A DNA stretch of 64,000 nucleotides, taken from Sipunculus nudus. Its lineage: Eukaryota; Annelida; Sipuncula; Golfingiida; Sipunculidae. The notes under the pieces are model-generated. The model was given only the letters and a program-made list of their open reading frames with translations, was not told the origin of the DNA and did not search any database. The stretch spans positions 69,656,929 to 69,720,928 of the forward strand of contig CM049312.1 of NCBI GenBank assembly GCA_026874595.1. The letters are read 5' to 3'. Positions 1 through 11,036 of this stretch are shown here, in pieces. The position numbers and the translations under genes are program-made. Numbering within the stretch: the stretch's first letter is position 1; each line of letters begins with the position of its first letter.

Positions 1-1190
1 TATGGGCTCAAACATAATGCTTTTTGTAAAAAATCAGGAAAGATATTTGATCGCTTAACACAAAACATGTTAAAGCTAAGGACTTTTTTTCCAGAAATAT
101 AACTTTAATTAATATAAATTAAAATGTATACCCAAAATAAGATCAAAATCTTTTGAATTTTTTAAAATATTAGCAAAAATAAAAAAATGGTACCTTAAAT
201 TTTGCCCAACTTTGGCCACGGCACGTTTTTTTCCTGTAAGTACTGTGGATTTAATTTTCACAGCTTGTACACATAAGCATTTATTCTGTTAAAATCTGAT
301 ATTTGAAAATAAAAGCTGCTAGTTATTGAATTTTTTTGGAGGCTCTTGTTGTATTCCCTTACATTGTCAAGCAGTCCACTTTGGTCACTGTAGGTCATTC
401 AGTGCAGCTCTCTATGCTCCCCAGGCTGTTGGCATAATGTTATACAATCCCATCACTAGGGCAAGCCCTCTCTCCACTGAGTTGAGCTTGATCAGGCTGT
501 CTGCATTTAATACCATACCACAGGGACCCCCCCCCCCCCATTCTGTTGACAGACCTGTACTATAAACTAGATGAATCTTAAAATTAACATTTTTTTCAGC
601 AACAAGCAGTAACAACGGAAACCCCTCCCCACCCACCCCTTCAATACACAGGACTAATAAACAAGATGAATCTTATAATTTTAATGTTAAATAAATTCTT
701 TTTTTATTAGAATTGGACAATTTTGATTTTATTTAAGAAAAAAATTTCAGGAATTTATTCCTAATATTCAAATGTGATAAAATATTAGGATCTAATGTAA
801 GTGCTAACTGACAAGATTTAAGAAGATATAAATACTTTGTGGCATTTCATTCATATCTCTATAGTTGGCGGGGCCTAGGTGTGAATAACACTGTTAACTT
901 AGTATTAAAATTAGGAATTTTGGTCAAACTTTGTGGGATTAATTTTTAACTCATATGGCCATATATTTAACTTTTGAAAACTAAATTACCTTTACACATT
1001 ATTTGTTTATGAATTGTTACTTTATATAACACTTACCGTAGGCCTATTTGTTCCCTTGGTGCATCACTAAATGGTTTAGCTCTTGTCCATTATTCTATCA
1101 TTTACAGAGTTTCATTTTAGCAGGGCCATTTTCTCATAGCTTTTCTAATGATAATATACATGAAAAACCAAAAGAAATAAAAATATTTTG
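1..1190 (-). repeat. Interspersed family A, long copy cut by the window edge
   Basis: This stretch is the reverse complement of the element at about 57960-60110. Shared landmarks are the segment around 220-440 (matching 59660-59900, including the motif GCCTGGGGAGCATAGAGA) and the segment at 1115-1160 (matching 57966-57995). Identity looks high by eye around 200-440 and lower elsewhere. No long open frame runs through it. The 3' end of the element lies outside the window. The family is unclassified: no coding domain, no clear terminal inverted repeat, and a shared 3' tail seen in the plus-strand copies. Confidence 0.75.
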
Positions 1191-1337
1191 CAGTTACTAA
1201 TATTTTCCAAAATTCAGCTGAGCGATGTGACCCATGGGCCCCTTCGTTTTACTATAAAATGAAAACAATCATGTCAGTTTCTAAGCTGTGATTCCATCTA
1301 GTGTCCTAGAGCCGGGTGTCTTTATTAATCACAAGTG

Positions 1338-1890
1338 GATGCCCTATAGTATTCACCCTGTCTGTTTGTCTGTTCGTCTGTCTAGGTGTCCATCCGTCCG
1401 TCCAAACATATTTGTTTCCAGATGATAACTCCAGGTTAGATTGACATATTGATTTCAAACATGACTTACACATGGCCCACCACTAAAGAACGAACTTAAG
1501 GCCATAAAAAATAAAAGGTATGGTTCTCAGGCACCGCCCGCATCAAATTTAAACCCCCGCATCAAACATTTTTATTTTGACTTTCAATAGAAACTTATCT
1601 ATTTTAAGCTGCAGCCGCTCGGACATTTCTTTCAAGAAGATAAAATCATACCATTTCCTTTGTTATGTAGTGCTTTTACTTATTTAGCAAAATAAATCTG
1701 TTATTATCATGCTTTTCTCTTATCATTTGACATTTATATCGAAACATACCAAAAAATTAAAAATAGAAAAACCGCCCGCCCGCATTGATTTATGAAAAAA
1801 AGTGCCTGAGAACCATACCTTTTTTTTATTTCGGCCTTAGTGATTTTTGGGTCATGAGGTCAAAGGTCAAGATCACAAGATTCACTTATT
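1338..1890 (-). repeat. Diverged inverted relative of the 22.5-24.0 kb satellite, split by a MITE
   Basis: Bases 1347-1490 match, in reverse complement, the end of the satellite near 23840-24000 (the same run of GTCTGTCTGT-type short repeats, then the segment ending in a tgggccac-type motif). Bases 1845-1880 carry AGGTCAAAGGTCA at 1857-1869, the reverse complement of the motif found in the satellite. The two halves are separated by the MITE at 1498-1838, so the MITE inserted into an existing satellite-type repeat. Confidence 0.6.
1498..1838. mobile_element. MITE with about 37-bp terminal inverted repeats
   Basis: The left end (1498-1533) and right end (1803-1838) are near-perfect inverted complements. 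Both share AGGTATGGTTCTCAGGCA and an outer GGCC boundary, with small A-run length differences between them. There is no coding capacity in about 340 bp. The ends are flanked by TA/TTA, consistent with a Tc1/mariner- or Harbinger-type target site, but the exact duplication is ambiguous because the boundary itself contains TTAA. Interior CCGCCCGC-type motifs near both ends add a second short inverted pair. Confidence 0.75.
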
Positions 1891-2228
1891 TAAAAAGATT
1901 ATCGCTGCATTTTAAGCCAAGCTTTTCATCTTGCACATTTAGCTGACTTGCAAGTATGGGGAGAGCATAAATGAAAAATATCAGAATAGATGATCTATGC
2001 CATCACTGCCTTCTTGTAACAACACAGCTCCAGCAGCAGTATCACCAGCATCTACAGCTGACTTACAGCAACTGTTGTTATTAAGAAGTCACGGGGCTGT
2101 ATATGTCACAGTTAAATGGGTTATGTATCGCTTATTCTTGGGGTTTTGTGGCTCAAAATTCCGGGATATTTTTTTTCAGTCACAGAGGATATTTTTTTCA
2201 GTCTTCTGTGACAAGCCCTTGTGCTACA
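1891..2228. other. Non-coding interval, nothing recognised
   Basis: This is AT-rich sequence between a repeat and a minisatellite. A short open frame at 1997-2236 has no recognisable domain and ends in low-complexity sequence. Confidence 0.5.
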
Positions 2229-2650
2229 TACCCTGATGGCCTAAGAACACCACAGGTATGATGCTGTATATCCTGGTGGCCTTAGAACACCACAGGTATG
2301 ATGCTGTATATCCTGGTGGCCTAAGAACACCACAGGTATGATCCTGTATATCCTGGTGGCCTAAGAACACCACAGGTATGATGCTGTATATCCTGATGGC
2401 CTAAGAACACCACAGGTATGATGCTGTATATCCTGGTGGCCTAAGAACACCACAGGTATGATGCTGTATATCCTGGTGGCCTAGGAATACCCTGGGTATG
2501 ATGCTGTGTATCCTGGTGACCTAAGGACCCCACAGGTATAACGCTGTATACCCCGGTGGCATGAGGACACCACATGTATAAAGATGTGTATCCTGGTGGT
2601 CTATTGGCGGACGGAAACAGATCGAGAAGGATGCACAGCGGGCTGGTGGC
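2229..2650. repeat. Minisatellite, 40-bp unit, about 10 copies
   Basis: The motif TCCTGGTGGCCTAAGAACAC recurs with a strict 40-bp step at 2231, 2271, 2311, 2351, 2391, 2431, 2471, 2511, 2551 and 2591, with degeneration towards the right end. The first seven units are nearly identical. The last three carry many substitutions, so homogenisation is stronger on the left. There are no unique spacers, so it is not a CRISPR array. Confidence 0.95.
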
Positions 2651-3540
2651 CTAAGGCGACCCGGTGTCCCAAAGCCACCATTCGCGATAGTAATCTGCAA
2701 TCTGCTTTGCGGTCAGCAAATCGTGTAATATTAGCACGTGGCTTTGTATTGTGTAAGTGCATTGCGTCCTGAACAGAGACTGGGCCATGGTATGATTGGC
2801 TGGTGCAAAGTCTGACGTCACAGGCAAAATATAGAAATGACTTATATCTATAAAATGTGTTGTTTTTATTTTTCCTTGAAAATTTGGGAATGACAGTGTA
2901 ACATTACTAAGCATTTGACGAGATTTTGATATTTTAGGTTTTCCCTGTGGCTGACGTCACTGCCGAGTTGACATTGCTCAAAGATGTTTCAATTACCTTT
3001 CAACAAATCACACAACCTCTTGTTTTTGTGGAAAATTAAAGAGATTAACGTTTTTCCTTCCAGGAATTGGGTTGTGCGAAATTTTTATTAATTGTTTGAC
3101 AGGCAAATGTGTTATGTAATAAAACATAACATGCGATGAGATTTGGAATACGTTTGCTTGACCTGAAGTCAGTTTCAAATCAATGAATTAGTTATATAAG
3201 GTCCCCCTAGATGGCAGCTACGGATGAACCTCACTGAAACTGTTTTGTTTTGTGGTAATGGGGGCTGGATAATCATGGAAGCGGAACAGAGGCCCTGAGT
3301 CTTCCCAGAGACTATATAACTTTACGTGTATGTGAAGTACCTGATGTAAAGCTTCCTTAATTGGAAAAACAGGGAAATATACTCGAATGTCGGTCATGAT
3401 GCTAAATAAAACACTTGGAAATAACTTTGAGGAAAGGGAACACACACGGAAACATTGAAATCTGCCTAGACTGAGAAAAATTGAGAAAGTCAGAGTTGTA
3501 TTTTCTTATATCATACCCAATTAAGTTCGCTTAAGCCATA

Positions 3541-3542
<2 letters not shown>
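2651..3542. other. Non-coding interval, nothing recognised
   Basis: Short frames on both strands (for example 2651-2914 and 3218-3445, minus) lack any family signature. I see no repeat partner for this block elsewhere in the window. Confidence 0.45.

Positions 3543-3614
<72 letters not shown>
3543..3614. repeat. (AT)n microsatellite, 72 bp
   Basis: This is an uninterrupted AT dinucleotide tract. Confidence 0.99.
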
Positions 3615-3616
<2 letters not shown>

Positions 3617-4384
3617 TCCGGGGATTTCAGATAAAATGTAAACCGGTGATGGTTTGCTCTTATTTACTTTACACATTCTCTGATCATATTAACACCAAAA
3701 TCTATCAGCAAATTAGGCAATTTAGATGGTTTCAGGCTTTATAAAGCTAATTATATTTCAGTGCACTCACGGGTTGTAATTCATTAAACATTATTATTTA
3801 GGAAAGTGCCGCATTTTGAAAACGTATCATGAAATTTATGTCTCCAAAATTCTCTGGCTGAGATCATTATGTGAATATCTTATATATTTTAACAACAACC
3901 AGCATTCAGGTTCCTGAAGAAGCACGAGTGTTAAATATTGGTTGGGTGGCCCTGGATAATTTAAAAATGGATGTTTTAGCCAAACGTCGTCAATTCTCTA
4001 TATAGAACTGAGAGCGACCGTTGAGACTAAAATCCCGGTAAATTTCAAATTTACACTGGGAATATTCAAAATCCAAGGCGTAAATGACAGTAAATGGGTG
4101 ATAAAGTATCAGTTAGTTCCAAACTCGGTAATCATTTGTTCAGAACTTAACGGATCTTGATAAATAAGGGTATAAATGTGGCATCCAGCTGAATACATTA
4201 CGTGTTTATGGATCCAATAATAAATTATGAGGATTAAGGAAAGAAAAACCGGCAATGTTACACTTACTGGTGGTTAATTGGGGACATTTATCTGAACTAG
4301 ATATAAAATTAGGATTAACCCGTACATAAAGTAATCCTTAAAATTAATAACTGAATATGTATACAGTATACTGGTTTTATTTTA
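3615..4384. other. Non-coding interval, nothing recognised
   Basis: No open frame of note and no repeat partner were noticed between the (AT)n tract and the SINE. Confidence 0.45.
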
Positions 4385-4775
4385 GGTTTTTTGATGGAGG
4401 TGTCTGCCTCCATGTTTTAATGCTAGCTTAACTAAGTATATGTACATCTGCAGAATTCCATTCCGGTCTACATGACAGGGCAGCACCACAACGCTTCCTC
4501 TCATGTTATACCCTGGTGTGAACCAGGCCCGGTGACTGCGGCATCTGCGGTTCCTGGGTGTGTAATCGTCCCTACTGATGGGTCATTACACCCAGGAACC
4601 CCCGAAATGCGCACTTGTTTGTGAGTAACGCTCGGTCGTTGGGCACGGCCATCCCATTAAGCCTGCAGAGCGCTCACCCTGGGTGGGCGCCGACCGTGTA
4701 AAATTTCACCGCCTCGGCTGGGATTCGAACTCACGATCTCCTGGCAGCTCTATCCCTCAGCCACAGAGACCAGTG
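4385..4775 (-). mobile_element. tRNA-derived SINE, copy 1
   Basis: On the minus strand it begins with a tRNA-like head: an A-box-like TGGCTGAGGGATAGAGC near 4745-4765, then a B-box GAGTTCGAATCCC (plus-strand complement around 4720-4732). The body is shared with the copy at 15250-15675, including GGCCGTGCCCAACG, CACCGGGCCTGGT, GAGAGGAAGCGT and CTTAGTTAAGCTAGCAT. It closes with a small hairpin, TGGAGG...CCTCCA, followed by an A-rich tail. The family has an internal pol III promoter, so the unit would be transcribed by RNA polymerase III and mobilised by a LINE. It is about 390 bp. Confidence 0.85.
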
Positions 4776-5744
4776 TACTGGTGCGCGAAAATTAATTTCC
4801 ATATTAAAAGCAGTCCTAATAGATGCCACTGATATAAGCACTGATCATCATACACCTCGGCCCAATAGGCTTAATTTGAATGTTAGATAAACTGAATGTT
4901 AAATCGATGATGGATCATCTAAACCATGCAAAATGTAAGAATTTTTAATTTCATGGAGCACATACGACCACATGCCATTCGGTGTATTGTACGAATATAT
5001 ACTGATTATACAGTAAAACCTAGAAATTACGAAAAGGCTCGATAAAGTGGTCATCTATGCGAGTTCATATATAATGAGCGAGAAGAATCAGGACCCGTAA
5101 AATGTTTTCGTTGTTTTGAGGTGGTCGCTAAACGAAGTTGGCTGTTGGGCGAGTTTAAAATTTATATCACACTACTATTATAATCACCGAACAATGTGAT
5201 TACATGGCTGTAATTTACATTTGCATGGCTGTCTTATTTATCATGAATGAAGAACTTATGTTTAGTAGTGTTTTCAAGTGTACATTATTTTCCTCTCAAT
5301 GCCACAAAAAATCCTCTTCATTTGGAGCAAATTAAACAAATAGACCGTGTATTATTGTTGTTTTTTTTTGGATAAAAGTCATAAATTTGCTGATGTTATG
5401 AAAGTTATTTCCGACGTCCAATTAAGTATATATGTTATGCTTCTTGCATGTTCTAATAAAAAGTTTGTGATCATGGCTCTATACCTTGCATCAACAAGCA
5501 TTTATGGTATGGAAGTAAATTTTTGACTGGTGTCTACTGTAACCTTAGCTTAGGTTTATTCACCTCCCGTGACAAGGAAGTATATAAAATACCGTAATAC
5601 CTCACACATAACACGATAAAGTTTATGATGTCATTCACAGTGCGTCTTCATTTTTATTCTTTGTTTTCTTTAATAAAAGCGAGTGCACGTGGCAACTGGT
5701 AAAGCAGGAAAGAAAAACTAGGGAAATATCATGTGATTAATTTT
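4776..5744. other. Non-coding interval with a short MITE-like fragment
   Basis: A fragment at about 5008-5075 (TATACAGTAAAACCTAGAAA and following) resembles starts at 10236 and 16354 and the mariner-type MITE ends elsewhere, so it is probably a solo MITE fragment. The rest shows no recognisable gene or repeat. Confidence 0.4.
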
Positions 5745-6000
5745 GTGTTAAAGGGGCCTATTCCGATAATGGCGTTTTGCAACAAGTGACCTTTCTGCCT
5801 CCGCATATGCAACCTAGCACCTTAGCTTACACCTTTTTCCAATTTGTCAAATTTGCTGTGTTTACAAACATGTTTTTGATAAAGAGGTTAATACATCCTT
5901 CACAAAGAACACCCACATTACTCATAGATCATAAATATATACACAGAGGAAGCCAGAAATCATATAAATTCTTTTTCAAAAGATAATTTTAAACCGTTTG
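5745..6000 (+). repeat. Interspersed family B, copy 1
   Basis: It begins near GGCGTTTTGCAAC and runs through ATATGCAACC, GTGTTTACAAACATGTT, ACATCCTTCACAAAG and GAGGAAGCCAGAAATCA. The same ordered motifs appear at 46380-46660, and more weakly at 11975-12170. There is no coding potential beyond short frames, and the family type is unknown. Confidence 0.7.
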
Positions 6001-6104
6001 AAAAAAAGGCTAGAAAACGCAGATTCCATAGATCACAGGCTCTTCGTTTTGTTTATATCCACATGCTTATAACGTGTGGGTCTACATAATCTAAACGCAT
6101 TTAA

Positions 6105-6345
6105 AAAAGGACATCCGAAGGCAATTCAGGCAAACCTGAGTTTTGCAACTTGTGAAATGTAAACTTTCGCACACACAACTAACCACTTTTGGTTACATCT
6201 GTTTTCTGTTTGTCAGCATTGGCGCATGTATCGTATTCACTAACAGCATGTATAGTTATTCAAGCTCACACGTCTTTCATGGAGGCGTTATAAGAATTTT
6301 TCTTGACATATGTTACCTAGAGTTTATTTATATGTAAGAAGTATT
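6105..6345 (+). repeat. Interspersed family B, diverged copy
   Basis: It follows the first copy after about 100 bp and keeps the order: GTTTTGCAACTTGTG, then CACACACAACTAACCAC, then TTGTCAGCATTGG, then a segment matching the oligo-ACA/CATGTTT region. It is more degenerate than the copy at 5745. Confidence 0.5.
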
Positions 6346-7176
6346 AAAAAGAAATCACAAATGTTGCAGAAAAGGTATTTAAAAAGCTGTCTTTTATGCA
6401 TAACTTGACGTTCTCATGCGTGACGTTGTAGTCATCCTACTATTTATGTCTAGCAAACACAGGAAATATTGAACGTTTCCTTTTATGGATATCTCATCAC
6501 ATTCATGTAAATCGTTGAAATGGTAAGGGGACACTAAATAAACAAATCGGGGAACAAGACACAGGGAGGAGGGCTAAATGAACAGGCTGAAACAGGGTAC
6601 AGGTAAACCGACCAGGCAGGAGCGGACAAAATGAAGGTCAGTGTGTCATCTGCAGTGACATGTAACACCAATGATAGTTCTGTATGGCTCATATTAACAG
6701 GACCGAGTGTCCCTAAATCAGATTTTGGGAAGCGTCTCTAAGTTAACCTTGCCTCTAGTAATATGCCGACTCTTGGCATGATTTCCACATGTTGCTCCAG
6801 TTAATGATATAAAAGGTTTTTGTCGTCGTCTCGAAGCTCTTCCCAGCATATATTGGTATTTGCTATTCTGGAAATCTATAAATATCATATACATTATTCC
6901 ATCATTTTATTCATCCGTAACTTTAATCACAACAGCTTACAGCAAGGAGCATTCAATCTAAAATATATATATATCATAATTTAGGTAAATCTATAAAATG
7001 GCCTTTTATTTTTATAAAGAAAAGGTAATTATCACGCAAAGTAATTTTTGTTTCAGAAATAGTGCTAATGAAAACAAAACCTGAGGAAATTTGTTTGTGC
7101 CTCGTAAGACCAATAATTGACAATAAATTGGTCATGCAAAATTCCCGTTTTGAAGATTAAAAATTTTTAAAATGTT
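6346..7176. other. Non-coding interval, nothing recognised
   Basis: No frame with a domain signature and no obvious internal repeat were seen. It ends where the 0.9-kb tandem duplication begins. Confidence 0.4.
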
Positions 7177-8090
7177 GTACTAATACATCTTTTTTTTCAT
7201 TTGCAGCCCTGGAAGAACGCTGACATATGCTTCCTTTACTAGTGGAATCTTAATGCAAGGCATTATCCAGACATCACAGGATTATGATATGAAGTAAATC
7301 GGTCCTCAATACCTAGATTTAAGGGGCCCAATTACCTAAAAGCAGGTTGAGTTTACACAAAATATGGCTTCTTCCCTTTAACATATATCTGTACCTGCCA
7401 AAATATTGCCATAAACCGGGTGTTAAAACAATGGACCGGGCGCGATCAAAGGTGTCAACATATACACAGAGCGTGGGGCCGTTTGCAAAACGGAGCCATA
7501 ACGTGTCAATCAGGAGATGCTCTGACTGACTTGGCCCGGAAAATGTAATACATGTTCCCGCTGTCTTAAACGGCTCACAATCGGACCTCCGGTCACTCTG
7601 CCTTGATATAGTAAACAGAGACTCGTGGACTGTGTTTGCCAACACGCAGGGCCATAACAAGATATTAAACAGCCGTATGCGAGGAACCTAGAATGTGTGT
7701 TGGTAAGGTTTTACTGAAAATCTTATTATAAAGCAAACCTGAACTGAAAGTGTGAAAGAATAGATATAATATTATTCCTGATTATGTCCCTTTAATGGTT
7801 GAAAGTACAGGAAATCCCATACCATTAAAAATACAGGAACTCCCATACATATCATACCAAAGAACACTGTCCGTCATTTCACTGAATCAGGGAAGTATGG
7901 ATAAAAAGTATTTTCTTTTTAATTTAGTTACATACTTTCTTTTTCTGTCAATTATAGAAAGTGTTTGCTTAAAAATGTTAAAGAAGTTGGGTATGAAAGA
8001 AGCCAGACATTGAGTAACAGAGAACAGAAACATGGGCGATCCATGGTGGATACGAGCCACGTGTCACTGTCAGTATTCAAAGATCAACTT
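7177..8090 (+). repeat. Tandem segmental duplication, upstream copy (0.91 kb)
   Basis: Bases 7177-8090 are nearly identical to 8091-8990, with only scattered substitutions and a roughly 15-bp deletion in the second copy near 8356. The unit holds a splice-acceptor-like site (polyT then TTTGCAG), a complete TTAA-flanked MITE, a second acceptor-like site (TTTTCTGTCAATTATAG), and the first codons of the LRR frame (ATG at 8043). In this copy the LRR frame runs straight into the next unit's start, so only 16 codons survive. The junction shares two bases (TT), compatible with microhomology-mediated or unequal-exchange duplication. Confidence 0.95.
7319..7795. mobile_element. MITE family TTAA-1, copy 1
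   Basis: The right end GATTATGTCCCTTTAA (7780-7795) matches the right end of the copy at 53485-53996 exactly, and the internal sequence around 7430-7700 matches 53615-53880. The left end (TTAAGGGGCCCAATTAC) is a decayed version of the inverted terminus. A minus-strand open frame of 113 codons inside it is not a transposase and matches nothing I know. TTAA at both ends suggests piggyBac-type target use, but TTAA may instead be part of the terminus. Confidence 0.75.
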
Positions 8091-8990
8091 GTACTAATAC
8101 ATCTTTTTTTTTCATTTGCAGCCCTGGAAGAACGCTGACATATGCTTCCTTTACTAGTGGAATCTTAATGCAAGGCATTATCCAGACATCACAGGATTAT
8201 GATATGAAGTAAATTGGTCCTCAATACCTAGATTTAAGGGGCCCAATTACCTAAAAGCAGGTTGAGTTTACACAAAATATGGCTTCTTCCCTTTAACATA
8301 TATCTGTACCTGCCAAAATATTGCCATAAACCGGGTGTTAAAACAATGGACCGGGCGACATATACACAGAGCGTGGGGCCGTTTGCAAAACGGAGCCATA
8401 ACGTGTCAATCAGGAGATGCTCTGACTGACTTGGCCCGGAAAATGTAATACATGTTCCCGCTGTCTTAAACGGCTCACAATCTGACCTCCGGTCACTCTG
8501 CCTTGATATAGTAAATAGAGACTCGTGGACTGTGTTTGCCAACACGCAGGGCCATAACAAGATATTAAACAGCCGTATGCGAGGAACCTAGAATGTGTGT
8601 TGGTAAGGTTTTACTGAAAATCTTATTATAAAGCAAACCTGAACTGAAAGTGTGAAAGAATAGATAAAATATTATTCCTGATTATGTCCCTTTAATGGTT
8701 GAAAGTACAGGAAATCCCATATCATTAAAAATACAGGAACTCCCATACATATCATACCAAAGAACACTGTCCGTCATTTCACTGAATCAGGGAAGTATGG
8801 ATAAAAAGTATTTTCTTTTTAATTTAGTTACATACTTTCTTTTTCTGTCAATTATAGAAAGTGTTTGCTTAAAAATGTTAAAGAAGTTGGGTATGAAAGA
8901 AGCCAGACATTGAGTAACAGAGAACAGAAGCATGGGCGATCCATGGTGGATACGAGCCACGTGTCACTGTCAGTATTCAAAGATCAACTT
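8091..8990 (+). repeat. Tandem segmental duplication, downstream copy (0.90 kb)
   Basis: This is the second unit of the duplication described at 7177-8090. It ends at AGATCAACTT and then continues into the leucine-rich-repeat frame, so this copy is the one joined to the gene body. Confidence 0.95.
8234..8695. mobile_element. MITE family TTAA-1, copy 2 (passenger of the duplication)
   Basis: It is identical in layout to 7319-7795, minus about 15 bp near 8356. It arose by the segmental duplication and not by a fresh insertion, because its flanks are duplicated too. Confidence 0.8.
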
Positions 8991-9848
8991 CATTTTCCTT
9001 GTCTTCTGAAGCCAGTCTCCAACAGCAGAGTTCAGAATGTCACTTTCCTCATTGCGGACTGCTCTCATTTAAATTTACGCGACGTCCCTCCTTGTCCGCC
9101 TGCAGTGCAAAAAGATGTAACGGAGCTAGATTTGTCATATAATGAACTTAACATCTTGCCAAGCTACTCCTTTGTAACATATCCAAGCCTGCTGAGACTA
9201 ACATTATCACGGAATAGCATTAGAGGCGTGCAGCCTGTTGCCTTTTATGGCCTGAGTAACCTCAGAGAATTATTTCTCATACATGCATTTTTGTCATCTG
9301 AAACTTCAGAATGGATAATACATAATGAAACATTTGTCCCTTTAAAGGCCCTTACACGACTAGAGGTACAACTTGTGCCGAGGGGAGTTGCAGCTGATTC
9401 TTTCCGTCAGGCATTATGTAATGTCTCATCTAGTTTGAAGTATTTGACATTCGCAGACTCATTTCATTTCTCGCCACATAAAGCCGGTTGGGATTTGGAT
9501 AGAGATTTTGGCTCTTGCCTTTCTCACACCGAATTAAAGCATTTGAACTTAACGGGCAATTTAATAATATAAATAGAACAAGGGGCTCTACCGTTTCCGC
9601 ATCTGGAAATTTTAAATTTTAGAAACAACCATATTCTAGGAAATGAAGCTGCAGCTACGCAGTTTGTCATTATGGAAAACTTAACATATGTTGATGGTGG
9701 TTGCCAAATAATTGGAAGAGATTGTTCTACGTGGAAAAAAGTAACATCTGATTCATACAGGTATTTCGAGCCTCTTCACACAAAGGGCTCAGATCTCTAT
9801 AGAAACCGTCGGGAAAAAAGGTCAGCAAACGCAAGAGCTTCTTCATAA
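8943..9848 (+). pseudogene. Toll-like leucine-rich-repeat ectodomain fragment, one in-frame stop
   Basis: The ATG at 8943 opens a frame with an N-terminal cap-like segment (paired cysteines in ADCSHLNLRDVPPCPP), then leucine-rich repeats such as VTELDLSYNELNILPSYSF, LLRLTLSRNSI, LRELFL, SLKYLTFADSF and ELKHLNLTGNLII. A TAA at 9570-9572 stops it, yet the same frame continues with another LRR (PFPHLEILNFRNNHILG) to a second stop at 9846-9848. The architecture resembles the first part of molluscan Toll-like receptors. No signal peptide, transmembrane segment or TIR domain follows, and typical TLRs are several times longer. An acceptor-like AG at 8856-8857 suggests an upstream exon. It is most likely a decayed or truncated TLR/LRR gene. 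A secreted short LRR protein ending at 9572 is possible but less likely. Confidence 0.75.
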
Positions 9849-10376
9849 CAAAATGCAAACATATTCCTGTAACGCCTGTTATCATTTACAAAACGGAACT
9901 GCCTCCCGGGTATATTTACTGGATATGTTATGTATAAACCATTTGTATGATTAAAATACGTTTAGTTCCTATTATATGGATTGTGCTTGCAATGCTCAAT
10001 ACATTATGTCTGTAATAGCTGTTTTAACCGGGCTTAGCAGTTTGCGCATCTGTGAGCTCATTTTGCGTTCTATTATTAATTAACAAACTGTATACAAGTT
10101 GTAAATGAGACATATTCGAGCAATATATATTTGCTGTATATAAGCACGTTCTTGCTGTATATTTTCTATGTGTGAACTCTATCCGATAATTCGTATTGAT
10201 TGTATTTGAACGTTATTATGATTTGTTCTGGCTATACAGTGTTACCTCGAAATTACGACAACCAACGATAAAGCGGTCTTAACAAATCAGGTATAAACAG
10301 AGCACCACCAAAACATGTTTAGATATGCTCTCAGTGATATAACGATTCACTGATAACAGAAAGAGCGCGAACAATA
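9849..10376. other. Non-coding interval downstream of the LRR fragment
   Basis: I searched it for a transmembrane segment or TIR continuation in the LRR frame and saw none. A fragment at 10236-10300 (TATACAGTGTTACCTCGAAA) resembles the MITE-like starts at 5008 and 16354. Confidence 0.5.
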
Positions 10377-10660
10377 TTGTTACCTGTGTTTTTCAGTGCA
10401 CTTTTGTCTTGTTTTATGCTTCTGTTTTCTACTTTTGTCCTACTTTTCCTGCTTATTTGTTTATTTTTCCTTCGTTTCCTGTTTTTTTTTTACTTTTCCC
10501 CCTTAATATTCTTCTGTTTTTTACTTTTCTCCCAATTTTCCGTCTGTTTTCTAATTTTGTGTTACTTTCCTTCTATTTTTTCTCCTATTTTCCAACTTTT
10601 TTTCTGTATTTCAATCATACTTTTGTCCTTCATTTTCATAAGGTTTCGGTTGACAACATG
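10377..10660 (+). repeat. Polypyrimidine tract with degenerate short repeats, about 280 bp
   Basis: The plus strand is almost entirely T and C. It is built from degenerate repeats around CTGTTTTCTACTTTTGTCC, for example near 10422, 10517 and 10543. Open frames across it are an artefact of the composition (Phe/Leu/Ser only). Confidence 0.85.
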
Positions 10661-10859
10661 ATCCATTCATCTCTACCCTCTCTAACTGTTTCTTGTTTTT
10701 TGTTAGCCTGCTAGTTATAAACTTACGTTTAGCTGTCACTTCGCACACTTAGCACACTGCTCGTCTCGAGCGCCACCTATCCCTTCTTTAGCTATAGCTC
10801 TGTAGTTTTCACCACAATATCAGTTTAAAGCTTTTCTATAAAATATAACACCTCTGTGA

Positions 10860-11036
10860 CTTGTGTATAAGCTTGTTTATCTACAAGGTGTTAGTAAACG
10901 CAGAAGTGTTGACAAACAAAAAAGAAAGGTGTCTTTAGTGGTTGGTTGCATAAATATGAAGCTGAAAGTTTGCTAGTTACAAAATGTCCTTTGCAAAACT
11001 CTGGTTCATCTTACTTGCCACAAGATGTCCTTGTTG
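10860..11036 (+). repeat. Interspersed family D, copy 1
   Basis: It matches 53104-53313 in order: GTTTATCTACAAG, TGTTGACAAACA, TTTGCAAAACTCTGG and CCTTGTTGAATGTG. It is non-coding and unclassified. Confidence 0.65.

Noticed and set aside
2229-2650. CRISPR array
   Set aside because: The 40-bp units abut with no unique spacers and the genome is eukaryotic, so it is a minisatellite.
7319-8560. Minus-strand frames of 113 and 108 codons as paired protein genes
   Set aside because: They lie inside a duplicated MITE, differ by an in-frame deletion of 5 codons, and match no family. The duplication alone explains their similarity.
10377-10714. Two long hydrophobic frames as membrane proteins
   Set aside because: They are produced by a polypyrimidine tract (only Phe, Leu, Ser, Cys and similar).
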